Positions 22,534 through 31,806 of a stretch of DNA of 35,950 bases are shown one piece after another. The stretch lies in assembly GCA_017848335.1 (NCBI GenBank), contig JAGDAX010000168.1, forward strand, positions 1 to 35,950. The letters run 5' to 3'. The stretch's first letter is position 1. The number at the start of each line of letters is the position of its first letter. Under the pieces are notes generated by a model. It was given only the letters and a program-made list of their open reading frames with translations. It ran no database searches and was not told the DNA's origin. Source of the stretch: Clostridia bacterium. Lineage in GTDB: Bacteria > Bacillota > Clostridia > UBA1212. The position numbers and the translations under genes are program-made.

Positions 22534-23369
22534 CCTTTCTTTTTCCTCGTTCCCGCCGCGCATGCAGCCGCAGCCACGGCTAAAGTCACTGCCGAAATTC
22601 CGGCAATCGAGCTTCCGCATCCTTTCTTGTCGCTGTCCTTAGGAGCATTATTGCCGGACTGCCTGTCTTCTCCGTCGCTCTTGGGGGCCTCGCTCTGCGC
22701 GGGAGTCTCTTCGGAAGTCTCTTCGGGATCCCCGGCAGAATCGGTCTCCTCCGGTTTTTCGGTCGGAACCCCGGTAGGCGGCGCGGGCTTGCGTGTGCCC
22801 ATCACCTCGAGCTCTCCAAGACCTGCATAATAGCTTGATTGGTCGGAAAGGCTGCTCATTTTGGTTATATGGAGGCGTACGTATGCGGCTTCCTCATTAA
22901 TTTCGTACACAAACGGAACGGTCGGATCCGTGTGACTGCCTTCTACGCCCTTTTCCGATGCCACGACCTTGTAGTTTACGTCATCCATGGACACTTCTAT
23001 ATCATAATCCGAAGGCATGTTCGTTCCCGATACAAAGCCCGCGGGATAGATGCGGATCTCGGAGATCTCGCAGACCGACTCGAGGTCAAGCATTATCGTG
23101 ATGTCTGTCTCGCGTTCTGCCGCGGAAGCGTACCAGCAGACCTCCATGCCCTGATCTTCCTCATCCCAGACAATATCCTTGACGCCGTCGGTGAGATACA
23201 GGTGCGAGAATATCAGCACTTCCAGACTTGGGATATCCCCGGATTCCGATTCGCAGACCGGTTCAATGCCGAGAGCAAGGTTTTCGTCGCCTTCCTTGGC
23301 GAAGGACGCCGCGACGCAGGTTGCCAGTGCGAGTACCGCAGTCAGTAAAAAACAGATAATCTTTTTCAT
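22530..23369 (-). CDS. Secreted discoidin (F5/8 type C)-like protein with a Cys-containing C-terminal anchor
   Basis: A 279-residue protein with a signal peptide (MKKIICFLLTAVLALATCVAASFA). Residues about 30-195 are an F5/8 type C (discoidin) carbohydrate-binding-like domain: LYLTDGVKDIVW, DITIMLDLESVCEISEIRIYP, PSDYDIEVSMDDVNY and AAYVRLHITKM. A Pro/Glu/Ser-rich linker (about 200-245) leads to DSDKKGCGSSIAG, a hydrophobic segment and RKKKG. That end lacks an LPxTG motif but carries a cysteine-glycine motif, like the 984-residue protein at 23660. It starts 14 bases after GGAGG and overlaps fprA by four bases. It probably sits at the cell surface and binds glycans; the anchor type is uncertain. 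Confidence 0.8.
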   Translation of the reverse strand: MKKIICFLLTAVLALATCVAASFAKEGDENLALGIEPVCESESGDIPSLEVLIFSHLYLTDGVKDIVWDEEDQGMEVCWYASAAERETDITIMLDLESVCEISEIRIYPAGFVSGTNMPSDYDIEVSMDDVNYKVVASEKGVEGSHTDPTVPFVYEINEEAAYVRLHITKMSSLSDQSSYYAGLGELEVMGTRKPAPPTGVPTEKPEETDSAGDPEETSEETPAQSEAPKSDGEDRQSGNNAPKDSDKKGCGSSIAGISAVTLAVAAAACAAGTRKKKG

Positions 23370-23480
23370 TTAACAGATCCTCCCATTCGAAAATGTCATT
23401 CAGACCGCTCTTCCCAAAAACCGTCCTTCGGACCTTCCTTCCCTGACAAGTCATTCAGGCGGTTCTTAAAAAGAGCCGGC

Positions 23481-23525
23481 CGGTAATCTTTAATTCGGTA
23501 ATCTTTAATTCGGTAATTTTTAATA
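23481..23525. repeat. 15-bp tandem repeat, three units
   Basis: CGGTAATCTTTAATT stands three times in a row (last unit diverged) in the gap 23370-23659. A short GTCC-GAA-GGAC hairpin lies on the minus strand near 23430. I see no clear promoter or gene in this gap. Confidence 0.85.
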
Positions 23526-23659
23526 AAGTAACCGGTAAAAGTAACGTGCAAAGAGCGGTCGGGCAATTAACGCCGGCAATGTGCAACGTGCAGGCCCCCA
23601 AAAGCCACCGGCAGCCGATGACCGGTTACCGCAGCGCACAGCCTTCGCAGTAATGCTGC

Positions 23660-26614
23660 TCATCGCGCTTGCCCGTCTCCGCGCTTTTTGCGTGCGGGAT
23701 GTATTTTCGCGATGCCCAGAAGAGCCGCGGCGCCCATCAATATCACCGGCACGACGCCTCCCAAAGAAACGAGTCCGCAGCTTTTCTTTTTGGGCTTGTC
23801 GTCCTCGTCGTCCTCCTGCGGCTTTGCAGTCGGTATCACCGTTTCGTCCACGGTATTCATGGGATTTTTCTCCACGGTGAAGCTGTATTTGACGTCGCTC
23901 GCCGGCGCCTTGTACCGCGAAGGCAGCTCGAGCGAGACCTCCTTCAGCATAGCGGCCAGCTTACTGTCAAGCTGTGACTGCGTGGCGTTCGCGTCCTCGA
24001 GAAGAGCCTTCACCGCCTTCACGGAGTCGCTGTTTTCGTCGCCGCCCTTGTCCATGTAATCCTTGATGAGCCTGAGAGCCTCTTCGCTGTCCTTGACGGG
24101 CTTGCCGAATACCGCGATCTCAGCCAGCTGCAGCATGTAGCCGTCACCCGTGGTTCCACGGAGCTTTGTGGCCCTGAAGAGCACGTATCTGGCGGCAGGC
24201 GCGTCGGACAGAGTCACCTTGTACGCGTCCTCCGGTTGCTTGGAATTCTTCTCGGAGGCGACGGTTTTCCAGTCTGTCTGGTCGGCGGACACGAGTATCT
24301 CGAAGTCCTTGGGCCAGCAGCCCTGGGGCGTCACCTCAATGGATTCGAGCGCAAAAACGTCGCCCAGATCTATCATGGCGAACTCCTCCGCATTCTCGGA
24401 GTCCATGTGAAGCTTAACGTTGGAGGTCCAGCCGTTGTCGGTCCTGCCGTCCACCAGGAAGTCGGGCCACCAGCCCCAGCTCTTGTAATCAAGTCCGTTG
24501 GGGAACGAGGACACCGTCACCTTTTTGCCGGAAGCAAGGCTCTTGCCGGGCTTGTATTTGACCTCGTTTTCGCCCCGCCTGCCCCCTTCGACGGAAGCCA
24601 CGGAAACAGGCGCAGGCACTGTCCCGTCGTCGTTGTACACCTCGATCTCGCTTATCTCAAGCTTTCCGCCCGGGAAGTCGGCGACCACAAACCGCAGGTA
24701 TCTGGCCTTCAGCGTATCGAAGGTGACCGAAGGAACCGCGTTCTCCTGTATCTTGAATTTCTTCGCCGTCGCCAGCTTGTACCAGTCGGTGCCGTTATCG
24801 GACACGGAGATCGTGAAGCTTTCCGGCATATGCTCGCCGTAGTTGAACATTGTTCCGCAGGGGTAAAGGTCTATGCGGTTGAATTCAACCTCCCGGCCGA
24901 AGTCCATCACCGCCACGCCGGTATCCGTCTCGCTGTCGGTCGACCAGCCCAGAAGGCCGCTGCCGCCGTACCTGTCGCCGTCGTTCAGCGCCCACATATA
25001 GTAACCGCCTGTTCCGGGGGATGAATTGCAGGTGACGTCCGCCTTGAGCGCGAGATTTTCGCCCTTCTGCGGCACCCACGCGCGCCTCTCGTTGAAATCG
25101 TAGCCCTCGGGCAGCACGAAAAGTCTGGCTCCGCCGGCGCCCAGCTCGAATTCCGCTATGTTGTCGGCGTTGAGAGCCTGGTCGTAGGTCTTGCCGTCCT
25201 TCTCGGAAATATACTGAAGGGATTTGATCTGATCCTCGAACCTGAGCGAGAACGTGTTGCCCTTCTGGAAGCTATTGTTCACCACCATCAGATAGTTGCG
25301 GCCGTTGTCGCGGTTTCTGAGATATGCGGCAATGAAGTCCTTCTTGTCCGTGCTTTGGACAAAGAAGTCCTCGGGAATGAGCTCAATGGCGTCGTAGGTG
25401 TGCCTGCTGCCGTAGACCTCCAGGCTGTCGCAGCCTATGAGCGTGGGCCCCAGCATTTTGACCTCCTGGTTGAGCCTGCAAATGAACTCGTATTTGGGAT
25501 TCGGCACGCCCTCCGGGCTGATGATGCCGTCCTCAAACGGCTCGCTCCTTTCGACCGGAGTGAACCACGTGAAGTACGACAGCTGCTTCACGCCGAAGGC
25601 CAGCGCCAGATTGATCTCGTACCTTGTCTCCGCCTCGTTGGGGGACCTGAAGGCCACGCTCTGCGTCACGGACTGTATGTACGTGCCTGTCTTGACGCCG
25701 TTTTTGAGGCCCACCTCACGCACCGCGTTAAGGTTTAAAAGGAAGCCTGTCCTGTTCATGCTGCCCTTCTCGAGTCCGAAGGGGTAAAGGTCGAACATGA
25801 GGTAATCCTGCTTGTATCCGGAATCCGCGCAAAGCTTGAGCCAGTCGTCCATCTGGGCCTTGTAGGTCATAAGCGACGGATAGGCCGCGTAAGGCAGGAA
25901 GTTGAGATGCATGTACGAATTCGGGTCCGCGTTCTTGAGCGCCCGATAAGCCTTGATAAAGGGGTTGGCGTTGAAGGGCTCGTCCAGAAGGTAATAGCCG
26001 TTGGCCGCCGGGACGTTGCGGTAATCCCGAAGCACCTTTTGGAGGGACTTCTCGCTCATGTTCAGAACGTTCCCGCCAAGCCTGTCGTCACCCACGGTCA
26101 TGTGTATGCCGTATTTGTAACAGAGCTCCAGCATCTTCAGCTGCACGCTTTTCGCGCCAAGGTTATCCCCGGCGCTCATCACCCAGGTGATGCCCGCGTC
26201 CGCCATAAGCTTGTACTGCTCGTCGGTGACGTATTTCTGCGTAGGCGGCCAGAAAATCGATATCATTATATCGTCGTCGAAGCTGTACTCTTTTTCCACC
26301 ACGTAAACGTGACAGGTCACCGTCTGCCCGTCGATCTCGCAGCTCACGTCGGCCTCGCCCGGCTTCACGCCGGTAACCTTGCCCTCGCCGTCCACCGAGA
26401 CAACGTCCTTGTCCGATGAGGTCCACTTCGCATTCCCGGAAGCGTCCCCGGAGAGTTCCAGCTTATCCACCTCGCCTACGTAAAGCTCCAGCGCTTTTCT
26501 GATCATAGATACACCTCCCGCAGCATTCGTTTTGGTCCCCGGGAATGCCGCAAACGAGACAGCCAGAGCCAAAAGTGTCGCAAATACAATAGTCATGGAT
26601 AAAATCTTATTCAT
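23660..26614 (-). CDS. Large secreted protein: Big2, glycosidase-like barrel, two discoidin domains, C-terminal anchor
   Basis: A 984-residue secreted protein. Residues 1-31 are a signal peptide. About 38-112 is a Big2-like fold (LELYVGEVDKLEL, WTSSDKDVVSV, GKVTGVKPGEADV). About 115-510 looks like a TIM-barrel glycosidase of the GH42/GH5 kind: ADAGITWVMSAGD, NGYYLLDEPFNANP with a candidate acid Glu, LMFDLYPFG, and LSYFTWFTPV near the end. About 525-680 and 710-860 are F5/8 type C domains (FNRIDLYPCGTMF, ARYLRFVVADFPGGKLEISEIEVY and a similar second set). About 865-920 is helical. The C-terminus has KPKKKSCGLVSLGG, a hydrophobic segment and PARKKRG, like the 279-residue protein. It likely acts on a glycan at the cell surface; activity is inferred. 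Confidence 0.82.
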   Translation of the reverse strand: MNKILSMTIVFATLLALAVSFAAFPGTKTNAAGGVSMIRKALELYVGEVDKLELSGDASGNAKWTSSDKDVVSVDGEGKVTGVKPGEADVSCEIDGQTVTCHVYVVEKEYSFDDDIMISIFWPPTQKYVTDEQYKLMADAGITWVMSAGDNLGAKSVQLKMLELCYKYGIHMTVGDDRLGGNVLNMSEKSLQKVLRDYRNVPAANGYYLLDEPFNANPFIKAYRALKNADPNSYMHLNFLPYAAYPSLMTYKAQMDDWLKLCADSGYKQDYLMFDLYPFGLEKGSMNRTGFLLNLNAVREVGLKNGVKTGTYIQSVTQSVAFRSPNEAETRYEINLALAFGVKQLSYFTWFTPVERSEPFEDGIISPEGVPNPKYEFICRLNQEVKMLGPTLIGCDSLEVYGSRHTYDAIELIPEDFFVQSTDKKDFIAAYLRNRDNGRNYLMVVNNSFQKGNTFSLRFEDQIKSLQYISEKDGKTYDQALNADNIAEFELGAGGARLFVLPEGYDFNERRAWVPQKGENLALKADVTCNSSPGTGGYYMWALNDGDRYGGSGLLGWSTDSETDTGVAVMDFGREVEFNRIDLYPCGTMFNYGEHMPESFTISVSDNGTDWYKLATAKKFKIQENAVPSVTFDTLKARYLRFVVADFPGGKLEISEIEVYNDDGTVPAPVSVASVEGGRRGENEVKYKPGKSLASGKKVTVSSFPNGLDYKSWGWWPDFLVDGRTDNGWTSNVKLHMDSENAEEFAMIDLGDVFALESIEVTPQGCWPKDFEILVSADQTDWKTVASEKNSKQPEDAYKVTLSDAPAARYVLFRATKLRGTTGDGYMLQLAEIAVFGKPVKDSEEALRLIKDYMDKGGDENSDSVKAVKALLEDANATQSQLDSKLAAMLKEVSLELPSRYKAPASDVKYSFTVEKNPMNTVDETVIPTAKPQEDDEDDKPKKKSCGLVSLGGVVPVILMGAAALLGIAKIHPARKKRGDGQAR

Positions 26615-26759
26615 TTTGTCTACCTCTGAAGTTATATTTTGGTCGCGCCGCCGGCGACTCGAAGCCGGTTCGGTGCGTTGTTAGCGTATTTCGGTTTTCG
26701 GAATGCGCTTTTGGGCCGGGTTTTGGAGCCCGGGCTTGTGCGCGTTTCCGAGTGTCCTA

Positions 26760-26788
26760 ATGATACTTTAAATCCCGTCTTTTTTCAA
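26760..26788 (-). promoter_or_regulatory. Promoter of the 984-residue secreted protein gene
   Basis: TTGAAA, a 17-base spacer and TATCAT on the minus strand, about 145 bases upstream of the start codon. The untranslated leader in between (26615-26755) holds no feature I can name. Confidence 0.6.
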
Positions 26789-26911
26789 GTTCAACGAGCT
26801 CGTCCGTCATCGAAATTAAGCTATTTTCAACATTATTTGTTTGACGCGGCGCGCGGCCTCGCGCGCCGGGAATGCCTGCGAATATTCGGCCGTGCCTTCC
26901 GTCCGCAAATG

Positions 26912-26920
26912 TGGTACAAT
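26912..26920 (+). promoter_or_regulatory. Extended -10 promoter of the sedoheptulokinase gene
   Basis: TGG followed by TACAAT on the plus strand, 110 bases before the start codon at 27030. The -35 position (26892-26897) shows only GTGCCT. The gap 26615-27029 is the divergent promoter region between two oppositely oriented genes. Confidence 0.5.
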
Positions 26921-27029
26921 GCCTGCGATGCATGAACGCCTCAGGAGCGCTTCGGAAAAACACTTCAGAAGCCAGGCTTCACGATTGCGCCTCAGAATAA
27001 AACTTCAAGGAACGGAGGATCTTTTCGCG

Positions 27030-28409
27030 ATGGAAACACGCAATGAGCACTTTATCGGATTGGACGTCGGCACCAGCACCGTTTGCGGCTGTCTTTTCGA
27101 CGCGTCCGCGGAGGAACCGGTCAAAACCGTCGTGCAGAGCAAGGACGACACCTTCACCTCCGGCAACCCCTGCTTCAGGTTTCAGGACCCCGACAATATT
27201 GTCGCGCAGGCAATCGGCGTCATCCGTGAGCTGGCATCGGGCTGCCGCGTCGCGGGCATCGGAATATCGTGCCAAATGCACGGGATCGTTTATATTGACG
27301 GGCACGGGAATGCGCTTTCTCCGCTGATCACCTGGCAGGACGGCCGCGGCGACCTCAGTTACCGGGACGGGCTCACTTACGCGGAGCACCTGTCGAAGGC
27401 TTCCGGCGAACACGTCTATACCGGCGAAGGCGCCGTGACGCTTTTTCACGACACCGTGAACGGTCTCATCCCCCAAGGCACCGCCCGGATCGCGACCATC
27501 GGCGACCTTCTGGCAATGCGTCTCTGCGGCACCGACAAGCCTGCCACGAGCCCCGGCATCGCCCGAAGCATCGGCCTTTTCGACATACGAAGCGGCTCCT
27601 TTAAAACCGCTCTCATCGAAAGCCTCGGCATGGACCCGGGACTTTTCCCGGACATTTCCCGCGGCGCCCGGTCAGCCGTCGGTCAGTGCGGCCTTCTCCC
27701 CGACAGTCCCCCTGTCTTCTGCGCGATAGGAGACAACCAGGCCTCCGTTCTGGGCGCGTATTTTTCCTGCCGCAAAAGCATTTCCCGCGGCGCGCGGCCT
27801 GTGGTGCTCAACGTGGGAACGGGCAGCCAGATTTCATTTGTGAGCGCCCTTCCCGACAATATCGACCCCTCCGGCTCAGTCGAAGTGCGGCCCTTCGCGG
27901 ATGACACCTGCCTTCTGGTGGGTGCGCCCGCCTGCGGCGGCTCGGCGTATGCCGCCCTCGCGGATTTCTTCAGCCGTACCGCCGGATACTTCTCGGCAAG
28001 CCGCCCCGAGGACGTTTATCCCGCCATGGAGAAGCTTCTCGGGGAATCCCTCTCACTGGAGCCCGGCGAATACCCCTCCGTGAGAACCTGGTTCTCCGGC
28101 AGCCGTTCCCGAAAAGGAGTCTACGGCTCATTCACCGACGTCACTCTCGCCAATTTCACCCCCTCCGGCCTCATACGGGGCGTCGCCGAGGGCATCATTG
28201 CAGACCTTCTCGACTGCTTCCACGAGATCAATTCGGCATTCAGGCCCGCGAAGCCGCCCTTCATCATCGCGACAGGCGGCGCACTGCGGCGCAACGAAAC
28301 CTTCTCCGGCATGGTGTCCGAAAGGTTCGGCCTGCCGGTGCAGTTCTCTGCGTATAAAGAAGAAGCGGCCCTGGGGGCCGCCGTTCACAGTGCCGGGTAT
28401 AGGGTGTGA
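27030..28409 (+). CDS. Sedoheptulokinase (FGGY family)
   Basis: A 459-residue sugar kinase. IGLDVGTSTVCGCLFD at residues 8-23 is the FGGY ATP-binding opening, and GISCQMHGIVYID with LITWQDGRG is the substrate region typical of sedoheptulokinase. IGDNQASVLGAYF near 235 and VLNVGTGSQISFV near 258 complete the phosphate-binding parts, and FIIATGGALRRNETF near 415 is the C-terminal adenosine motif. It would phosphorylate sedoheptulose to sedoheptulose-7-phosphate and feed the pentose phosphate pathway, which also supplies erythrose-4-phosphate for aromatic synthesis. The start is the ATG at 27030 with GGAGG 11 bases upstream; an open frame extends back to 26841 without a ribosome site. It is the only clear gene on the plus strand. 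Another FGGY specificity is possible. Confidence 0.82.
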   Translation: METRNEHFIGLDVGTSTVCGCLFDASAEEPVKTVVQSKDDTFTSGNPCFRFQDPDNIVAQAIGVIRELASGCRVAGIGISCQMHGIVYIDGHGNALSPLITWQDGRGDLSYRDGLTYAEHLSKASGEHVYTGEGAVTLFHDTVNGLIPQGTARIATIGDLLAMRLCGTDKPATSPGIARSIGLFDIRSGSFKTALIESLGMDPGLFPDISRGARSAVGQCGLLPDSPPVFCAIGDNQASVLGAYFSCRKSISRGARPVVLNVGTGSQISFVSALPDNIDPSGSVEVRPFADDTCLLVGAPACGGSAYAALADFFSRTAGYFSASRPEDVYPAMEKLLGESLSLEPGEYPSVRTWFSGSRSRKGVYGSFTDVTLANFTPSGLIRGVAEGIIADLLDCFHEINSAFRPAKPPFIIATGGALRRNETFSGMVSERFGLPVQFSAYKEEAALGAAVHSAGYRV

Positions 28410-28452
28410 GGTGTTGGTGCCGGACGCGCTGCGCGCGAATTATGGGACGTGA

Positions 28453-28487
28453 GCGCCGGGCGCCGGGCGCCGGGTGCCGGGTGCCGG
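28453..28487. repeat. G(C/T)GCCGG heptamer array, five units
   Basis: GCGCCGG three times and GTGCCGG twice, in tandem, just after the sedoheptulokinase stop. Two further GTGCCGGGTATAGGG-like pieces overlap the end of that gene at 28391. Confidence 0.85.
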
Positions 28488-28507
28488 GAATAGGCAGGAG
28501 GCCCAGG

Positions 28508-28550
28508 GCCGGAGATTTTCGGCATCCGGTGAAGGAAAAGGATTCCGCGC
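28508..28550 (+). repeat. Dispersed intergenic repeat, family A, copy 3
   Basis: GGCCGGAGATTTTCGGCATC followed by CGGTGAAGGAAAAGGATTCC and GCG. It matches the reverse complement of 10871-10957 at almost every position over about 40 bases. It lies between two convergent genes. Confidence 0.85.
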
Positions 28551-28609
28551 CGGTCTTCAGGCTCCATTCTCCGGCCCTTTTCCGCAATCGGCGCTCACAC
28601 CTCATCTCT

Positions 28610-28840
28610 TCATCTCACCGTCACCTCGCCGGCCTCGTAGCCGGTTTTATTGATCAGATCAACGAGGGCCGCCCTCATCTCGTCGGTAAACTCGCCGTCA
28701 TATCCGAACGACGCCTCTCCCTTAGTGCGGGTCGCCTTCACGTGCTTCGCATCGTCAAAGCTCTTTCTGATCGCATCCGCAACGTGCGCCTCGCACATGC
28801 CGCACATCATTCCGGAAATCTTAACCGTCACTTTTTTCAT
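28610..28840 (-). CDS. Heavy-metal-associated (HMA) domain protein, CopZ-like
   Basis: A 76-residue single-domain metal-binding protein. KVTVKISGMMCGMCEAHV at the start holds the CxxC metal site (Cys-Gly-Met-Cys), followed by the ferredoxin-like HMA fold: VADAIRKSFDDAKHVKATRTKGEASF and LINKTGYEAGEV. Such proteins carry copper(I) or another soft metal to a P-type ATPase or bind it as a sensor; no ATPase gene is adjacent. AAGGAG lies eight bases before the ATG. The variant GMMCGMCEAHV, in place of the common GMTCxxC, is frequent in gut Clostridia by my memory. Confidence 0.88.
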   Translation of the reverse strand: MKKVTVKISGMMCGMCEAHVADAIRKSFDDAKHVKATRTKGEASFGYDGEFTDEMRAALVDLINKTGYEAGEVTVR

Positions 28841-28941
28841 TTCTATACTCCTTAAAATCTCTCAGCCGTCACCGTGAAGAGTCCAACCGCCGCGCAGCAC
28901 CTCGGTACTGTCAACTCACAGCTCCGGTCCCATAGCTCCCG

Positions 28942-28999
28942 CCGTATAACTCGCAGACCATAACTCGCAGGCCATAACTCTCTCGGAACGCGCAGCGCT
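28942..28999 (-). repeat. Dispersed repeat family B (inverted copy) with a 14-bp tandem repeat
   Basis: On the minus strand this reads GCGCGTTCCGAGAGAGTTATG, then CCTGCGAGTTATGG and TCTGCGAGTTATAC, a three-unit 14-bp array, then GGGAGCTATGGGACCGGAG. It corresponds to 19739-19860 in the other orientation. It lies directly after the sfsA stop codon. Confidence 0.75.
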
Positions 29000-29000
29000 C

Positions 29001-29684
29001 TCAAACCAAAAACCGGTTCTCCCCCTTGATGACAAGGCTGTCCGGCGTCACGCTGCAGGTCAGCCCGACGACCTCGACCCCCGCGCTTTTTGCGCTGCGG
29101 AGCCTTTCCGCGAAGCCTGGATCCGTCGCCGCGTTCGGCAGCACCTCCGTGATCCCTTCCATTTGGATCACAAAGGCCGCAATGGCCCGGAAGCCCTGCT
29201 CCCTGGCGCGAATCAGCTCGTCAAGGTGCTTTCTCCCCCTGTCCGTGGGCGCGTCCGGAAAATATCCTGTCCCGTCAATTTCGAGCGTGCAGCCCTTGAC
29301 CTCCATGAGGATTCTTCCGACGTCGCCGCCGATGCTCTTCTCCATATAGAAGTCAATCCGCGAATTCCCGAAGGTGTACTCCGGAACGACCCTGTCGAAG
29401 CCCTGCAAGGCAAGCCATTCGCGCACCACCGCATTGGGCGCCTGACTGTCGATGTTGACGGTGCCCAGGCCCGCTTTTTCCACCGCGACAAGGTCATACC
29501 GCGTCTTGCGGGCAGGATTGCCGGACTCATCCACGTACACCGTGACCCCGGGGATCAGCAATTCCCTGCACCGCCCGGTATTCTTCACGTGGCAAAGCAC
29601 AGGCCCCGCGCCAAGGTCGACAAAGGCCTCGAACCGGTTCGGGCGGGAAATGAATATTCCTTTTGAGATATGACTGTACAACAT
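29001..29684 (-). CDS. sfsA: SfsA family protein (sugar fermentation stimulation protein)
   Basis: A 227-residue cytoplasmic protein of the SfsA family, whose members bind DNA and carry a restriction-endonuclease-like fold. Family marks are HVKNTGRCRELLIPG near residue 35, SRIDFYM near 108, ILMEVKGCTLEIDG near 125 and GYFPDAPTDRGRKHLDELI near 140; the Asp and Glu-x-Lys residues form the nuclease-like site. It starts 45 bases after fucI with no obvious ribosome site. A perfect 7-bp GC-rich hairpin (GCCCGGC / GCCGGGC) fills that gap, so translation may depend on coupling. The cellular role is poorly known; the link to sugar use is historical. Confidence 0.92.
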   Translation of the reverse strand: MLYSHISKGIFISRPNRFEAFVDLGAGPVLCHVKNTGRCRELLIPGVTVYVDESGNPARKTRYDLVAVEKAGLGTVNIDSQAPNAVVREWLALQGFDRVVPEYTFGNSRIDFYMEKSIGGDVGRILMEVKGCTLEIDGTGYFPDAPTDRGRKHLDELIRAREQGFRAIAAFVIQMEGITEVLPNAATDPGFAERLRSAKSAGVEVVGLTCSVTPDSLVIKGENRFLV

Positions 29685-29729
29685 GCTTCTGCTTCGGGCG
29701 CCCGGCAGCAGCGCCGGGCTGAAAAGGCC

Positions 29730-31532
29730 TTATCGGATATTCCTGTACATCGGCCCCAGCGCGCCGCAGGCCCTGTAGTCCTGCCCTTCCTTGTCCATGC
29801 CGAAAGCGTTCCAGACCGCGGGCCTGTAAATGTCATTGTCGGGCACGTTGTGCATCGCCACTGGGATCCGCAGCATGGAGCAGAGCGTAATGACGTCGGC
29901 GCCGATGTGTCCGTAGCTGATGGCGCCGTGGTTGGCGCCCCAGCTGTTCATCACGTCGTAGGCGGAGGTGAAGGCGCCCTTGCCGTCGCAGCGCGGCACG
30001 AACCAGGTGCAGGGCCAGGTGTAATCGGTGCGCTTCCAGAGAACGTCGGACACCTCGTCGGGCAGCTTTATGGTGTAGCCCTCGCAGAGCTGCATTACCG
30101 GGCCGAGGCCCTTGACGAGATTAAGGCGCATCATTGTGACGGGCATTGTCGCACGGGTGATGAACCTGGAGGAGAAGCCGCCGCCCCTGAAGTAGCCCTT
30201 GTCCGCCGCGTTCCAGGTGGTGGCGTCGAGGCAGGCCCTGACGTCGCCGTCGGTCATTTCCCAGAAGGGCTTCATGACGCCCTCGCCGTTTTCGTCCTTG
30301 ACCTCGCCGCAGGCATCCAGACAGGCCGCCCCCGAATTGATGAGATGGATGAAGCCGCCGTTTTCGAGAGCAAGCCCCTCGACGTCGTAGCCGGTGGCCT
30401 TCCTGACGGCCTCGGGACTCCAGTAGGTCCTGACGTCCGCGAATATCTGCGCCCGCCCGGTGAGAAGCTTCCCGAAAAGCATGCACACGCCGTTCAGGGT
30501 GTCGTTCTCGGTAGCGAGGATATACGGCTCTCTGGCGCCGTTCCAGTCGAAGGAGGAATTCATAAGGCTTTCCGCGAAGTCGCCGTTGGGGTAGAAGTCC
30601 GTCCACTGCCGCTGGCCCTGGAAGCCCGCCGCGATGGCGTTGTGTCCCAGCTTTTCCTCCGCGAATTCGTCGGAAATGTTGGCGTTGCCGTTCATGAGAT
30701 CCTTCATAATGCACATCATCTTCACCACGAATTCAAAGCTCTCCGCTTTCTTGTCGGGAGACTCGCGAATAAACTCCGGGTTCTTGTCGAAGCCCTCCCT
30801 GCAGTATTTGCGCGTCCACTCGAGGGCCCGCTCATATTCTTCGCGGTCATAGATGCCCCCGGTCATGCGGCGGATGATCTCTACCTCGTCCACAGACTCG
30901 ACGCGCATGCCCAGGTATTCCTCAAAGAAGGAAGGATCGATAATGGAGCCTGCGATGCCCATGGTGATGGAGCCTATCTGCAGGTAGCTCTTGCCGCGCA
31001 TCGTCGCCACAGCCACGGCAGCCCTCGCGAAGCGCAGGAGCTTTGCCTGCACGTCCTCCGGGATATCGGTATCGTCGGCGTCGCAAACGTCACGCCCGTA
31101 AATGCCGAAGGCGGGCAGCCCCTTCTGGGCGTGTGAAGCAAGCACGGAAGCCAGGTAGACCGCACCGGGCCGTTCTGTCCCGTTGAAGCCCCAGACCGCC
31201 TTTATGGTCATGGGATCCATGTCCATGGTCTCGCTGCCGTAGCACCAGCAGGGCGTCACAGTGACCGTAATATCCACGCCCTCCCGACGGAATTTTTCCG
31301 CACAGGCCGCGCTCTCAGGCACCCGTCCGATAGTCGAATCCGCGATAACGACCTTCACGGGCTCGCCGTTGGAATAGAAAACGTTGGAGCTTATGAGCTC
31401 AGCAGCTTTTTTTGCCATGTTCATGGTCTGCTCCTCAAGGCTTTCCCTCACCCTGAGCGGCCCGCGGCGCCCGTCAATAGTCGGCCGGATTCCGATCACA
31501 GGATAGCGCCCGATAAGTCTTGAACTTGCCAT
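29730..31532 (-). CDS. fucI: L-fucose isomerase
   Basis: A 600-residue enzyme interconverting L-fucose and L-fuculose, the first cytoplasmic step of fucose breakdown. It follows the E. coli enzyme closely: [94 protein letters not shown] and the C-terminal [13 protein letters not shown]. Glu and Asp manganese ligands lie in the conserved ATENDTLNG region and nearby. GAGGAGG precedes the ATG by five bases and a good promoter lies upstream. No fuculokinase or aldolase gene is adjacent; arabinose isomerisation as a side activity is known for the family. Confidence 0.96.
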   Translation of the reverse strand: MASSRLIGRYPVIGIRPTIDGRRGPLRVRESLEEQTMNMAKKAAELISSNVFYSNGEPVKVVIADSTIGRVPESAACAEKFRREGVDITVTVTPCWCYGSETMDMDPMTIKAVWGFNGTERPGAVYLASVLASHAQKGLPAFGIYGRDVCDADDTDIPEDVQAKLLRFARAAVAVATMRGKSYLQIGSITMGIAGSIIDPSFFEEYLGMRVESVDEVEIIRRMTGGIYDREEYERALEWTRKYCREGFDKNPEFIRESPDKKAESFEFVVKMMCIMKDLMNGNANISDEFAEEKLGHNAIAAGFQGQRQWTDFYPNGDFAESLMNSSFDWNGAREPYILATENDTLNGVCMLFGKLLTGRAQIFADVRTYWSPEAVRKATGYDVEGLALENGGFIHLINSGAACLDACGEVKDENGEGVMKPFWEMTDGDVRACLDATTWNAADKGYFRGGGFSSRFITRATMPVTMMRLNLVKGLGPVMQLCEGYTIKLPDEVSDVLWKRTDYTWPCTWFVPRCDGKGAFTSAYDVMNSWGANHGAISYGHIGADVITLCSMLRIPVAMHNVPDNDIYRPAVWNAFGMDKEGQDYRACGALGPMYRNIR

Positions 31533-31579
31533 AAAAACCTCCTCTTTCGGGCGTTTGGCCCGAACCTCTAAGTGGTTTA

Positions 31580-31608
31580 ATTATACTACGCGCGGCAATA
31601 TTTTACAA
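31580..31608 (-). promoter_or_regulatory. Sigma-70-type promoter of fucI
   Basis: TTGTAA, a 17-base spacer and TATAAT on the minus strand, about 50 bases upstream of the fucI start codon. Confidence 0.75.
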
Positions 31609-31690
31609 CGCTGTCCGCATTCGCATTCGCTGATGGGTTCGCTGATGTGCGCCGAGGCGGCGCCGGGGCAACGCCGAGGCGGCGCAAAGA

Positions 31691-31725
31691 GGCCGCGATC
31701 CTTCATTTTCGCCAGGATCGCGGCC
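31691..31725 (-). terminator. Strong hairpin, probable terminator of the feo genes
   Basis: A perfect 12-bp stem (GGCCGCGATCCT / AGGATCGCGGCC) with an 11-base loop. The minus-strand tail is only TCTTTG, so termination may be modest. The gap 31533-31921 also holds the fucI promoter, a tandem repeat and a direct repeat of GCCGAGGCGGCGC near 31650-31685. Confidence 0.55.
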
Positions 31726-31806
31726 GTAAATTCAAGTATTAAAACAGGCTCGCTTAAAGCGCCGTGATTTGACTGTCGGGCGCTGCAAATCAGCAGGAAC
31801 CGCATC

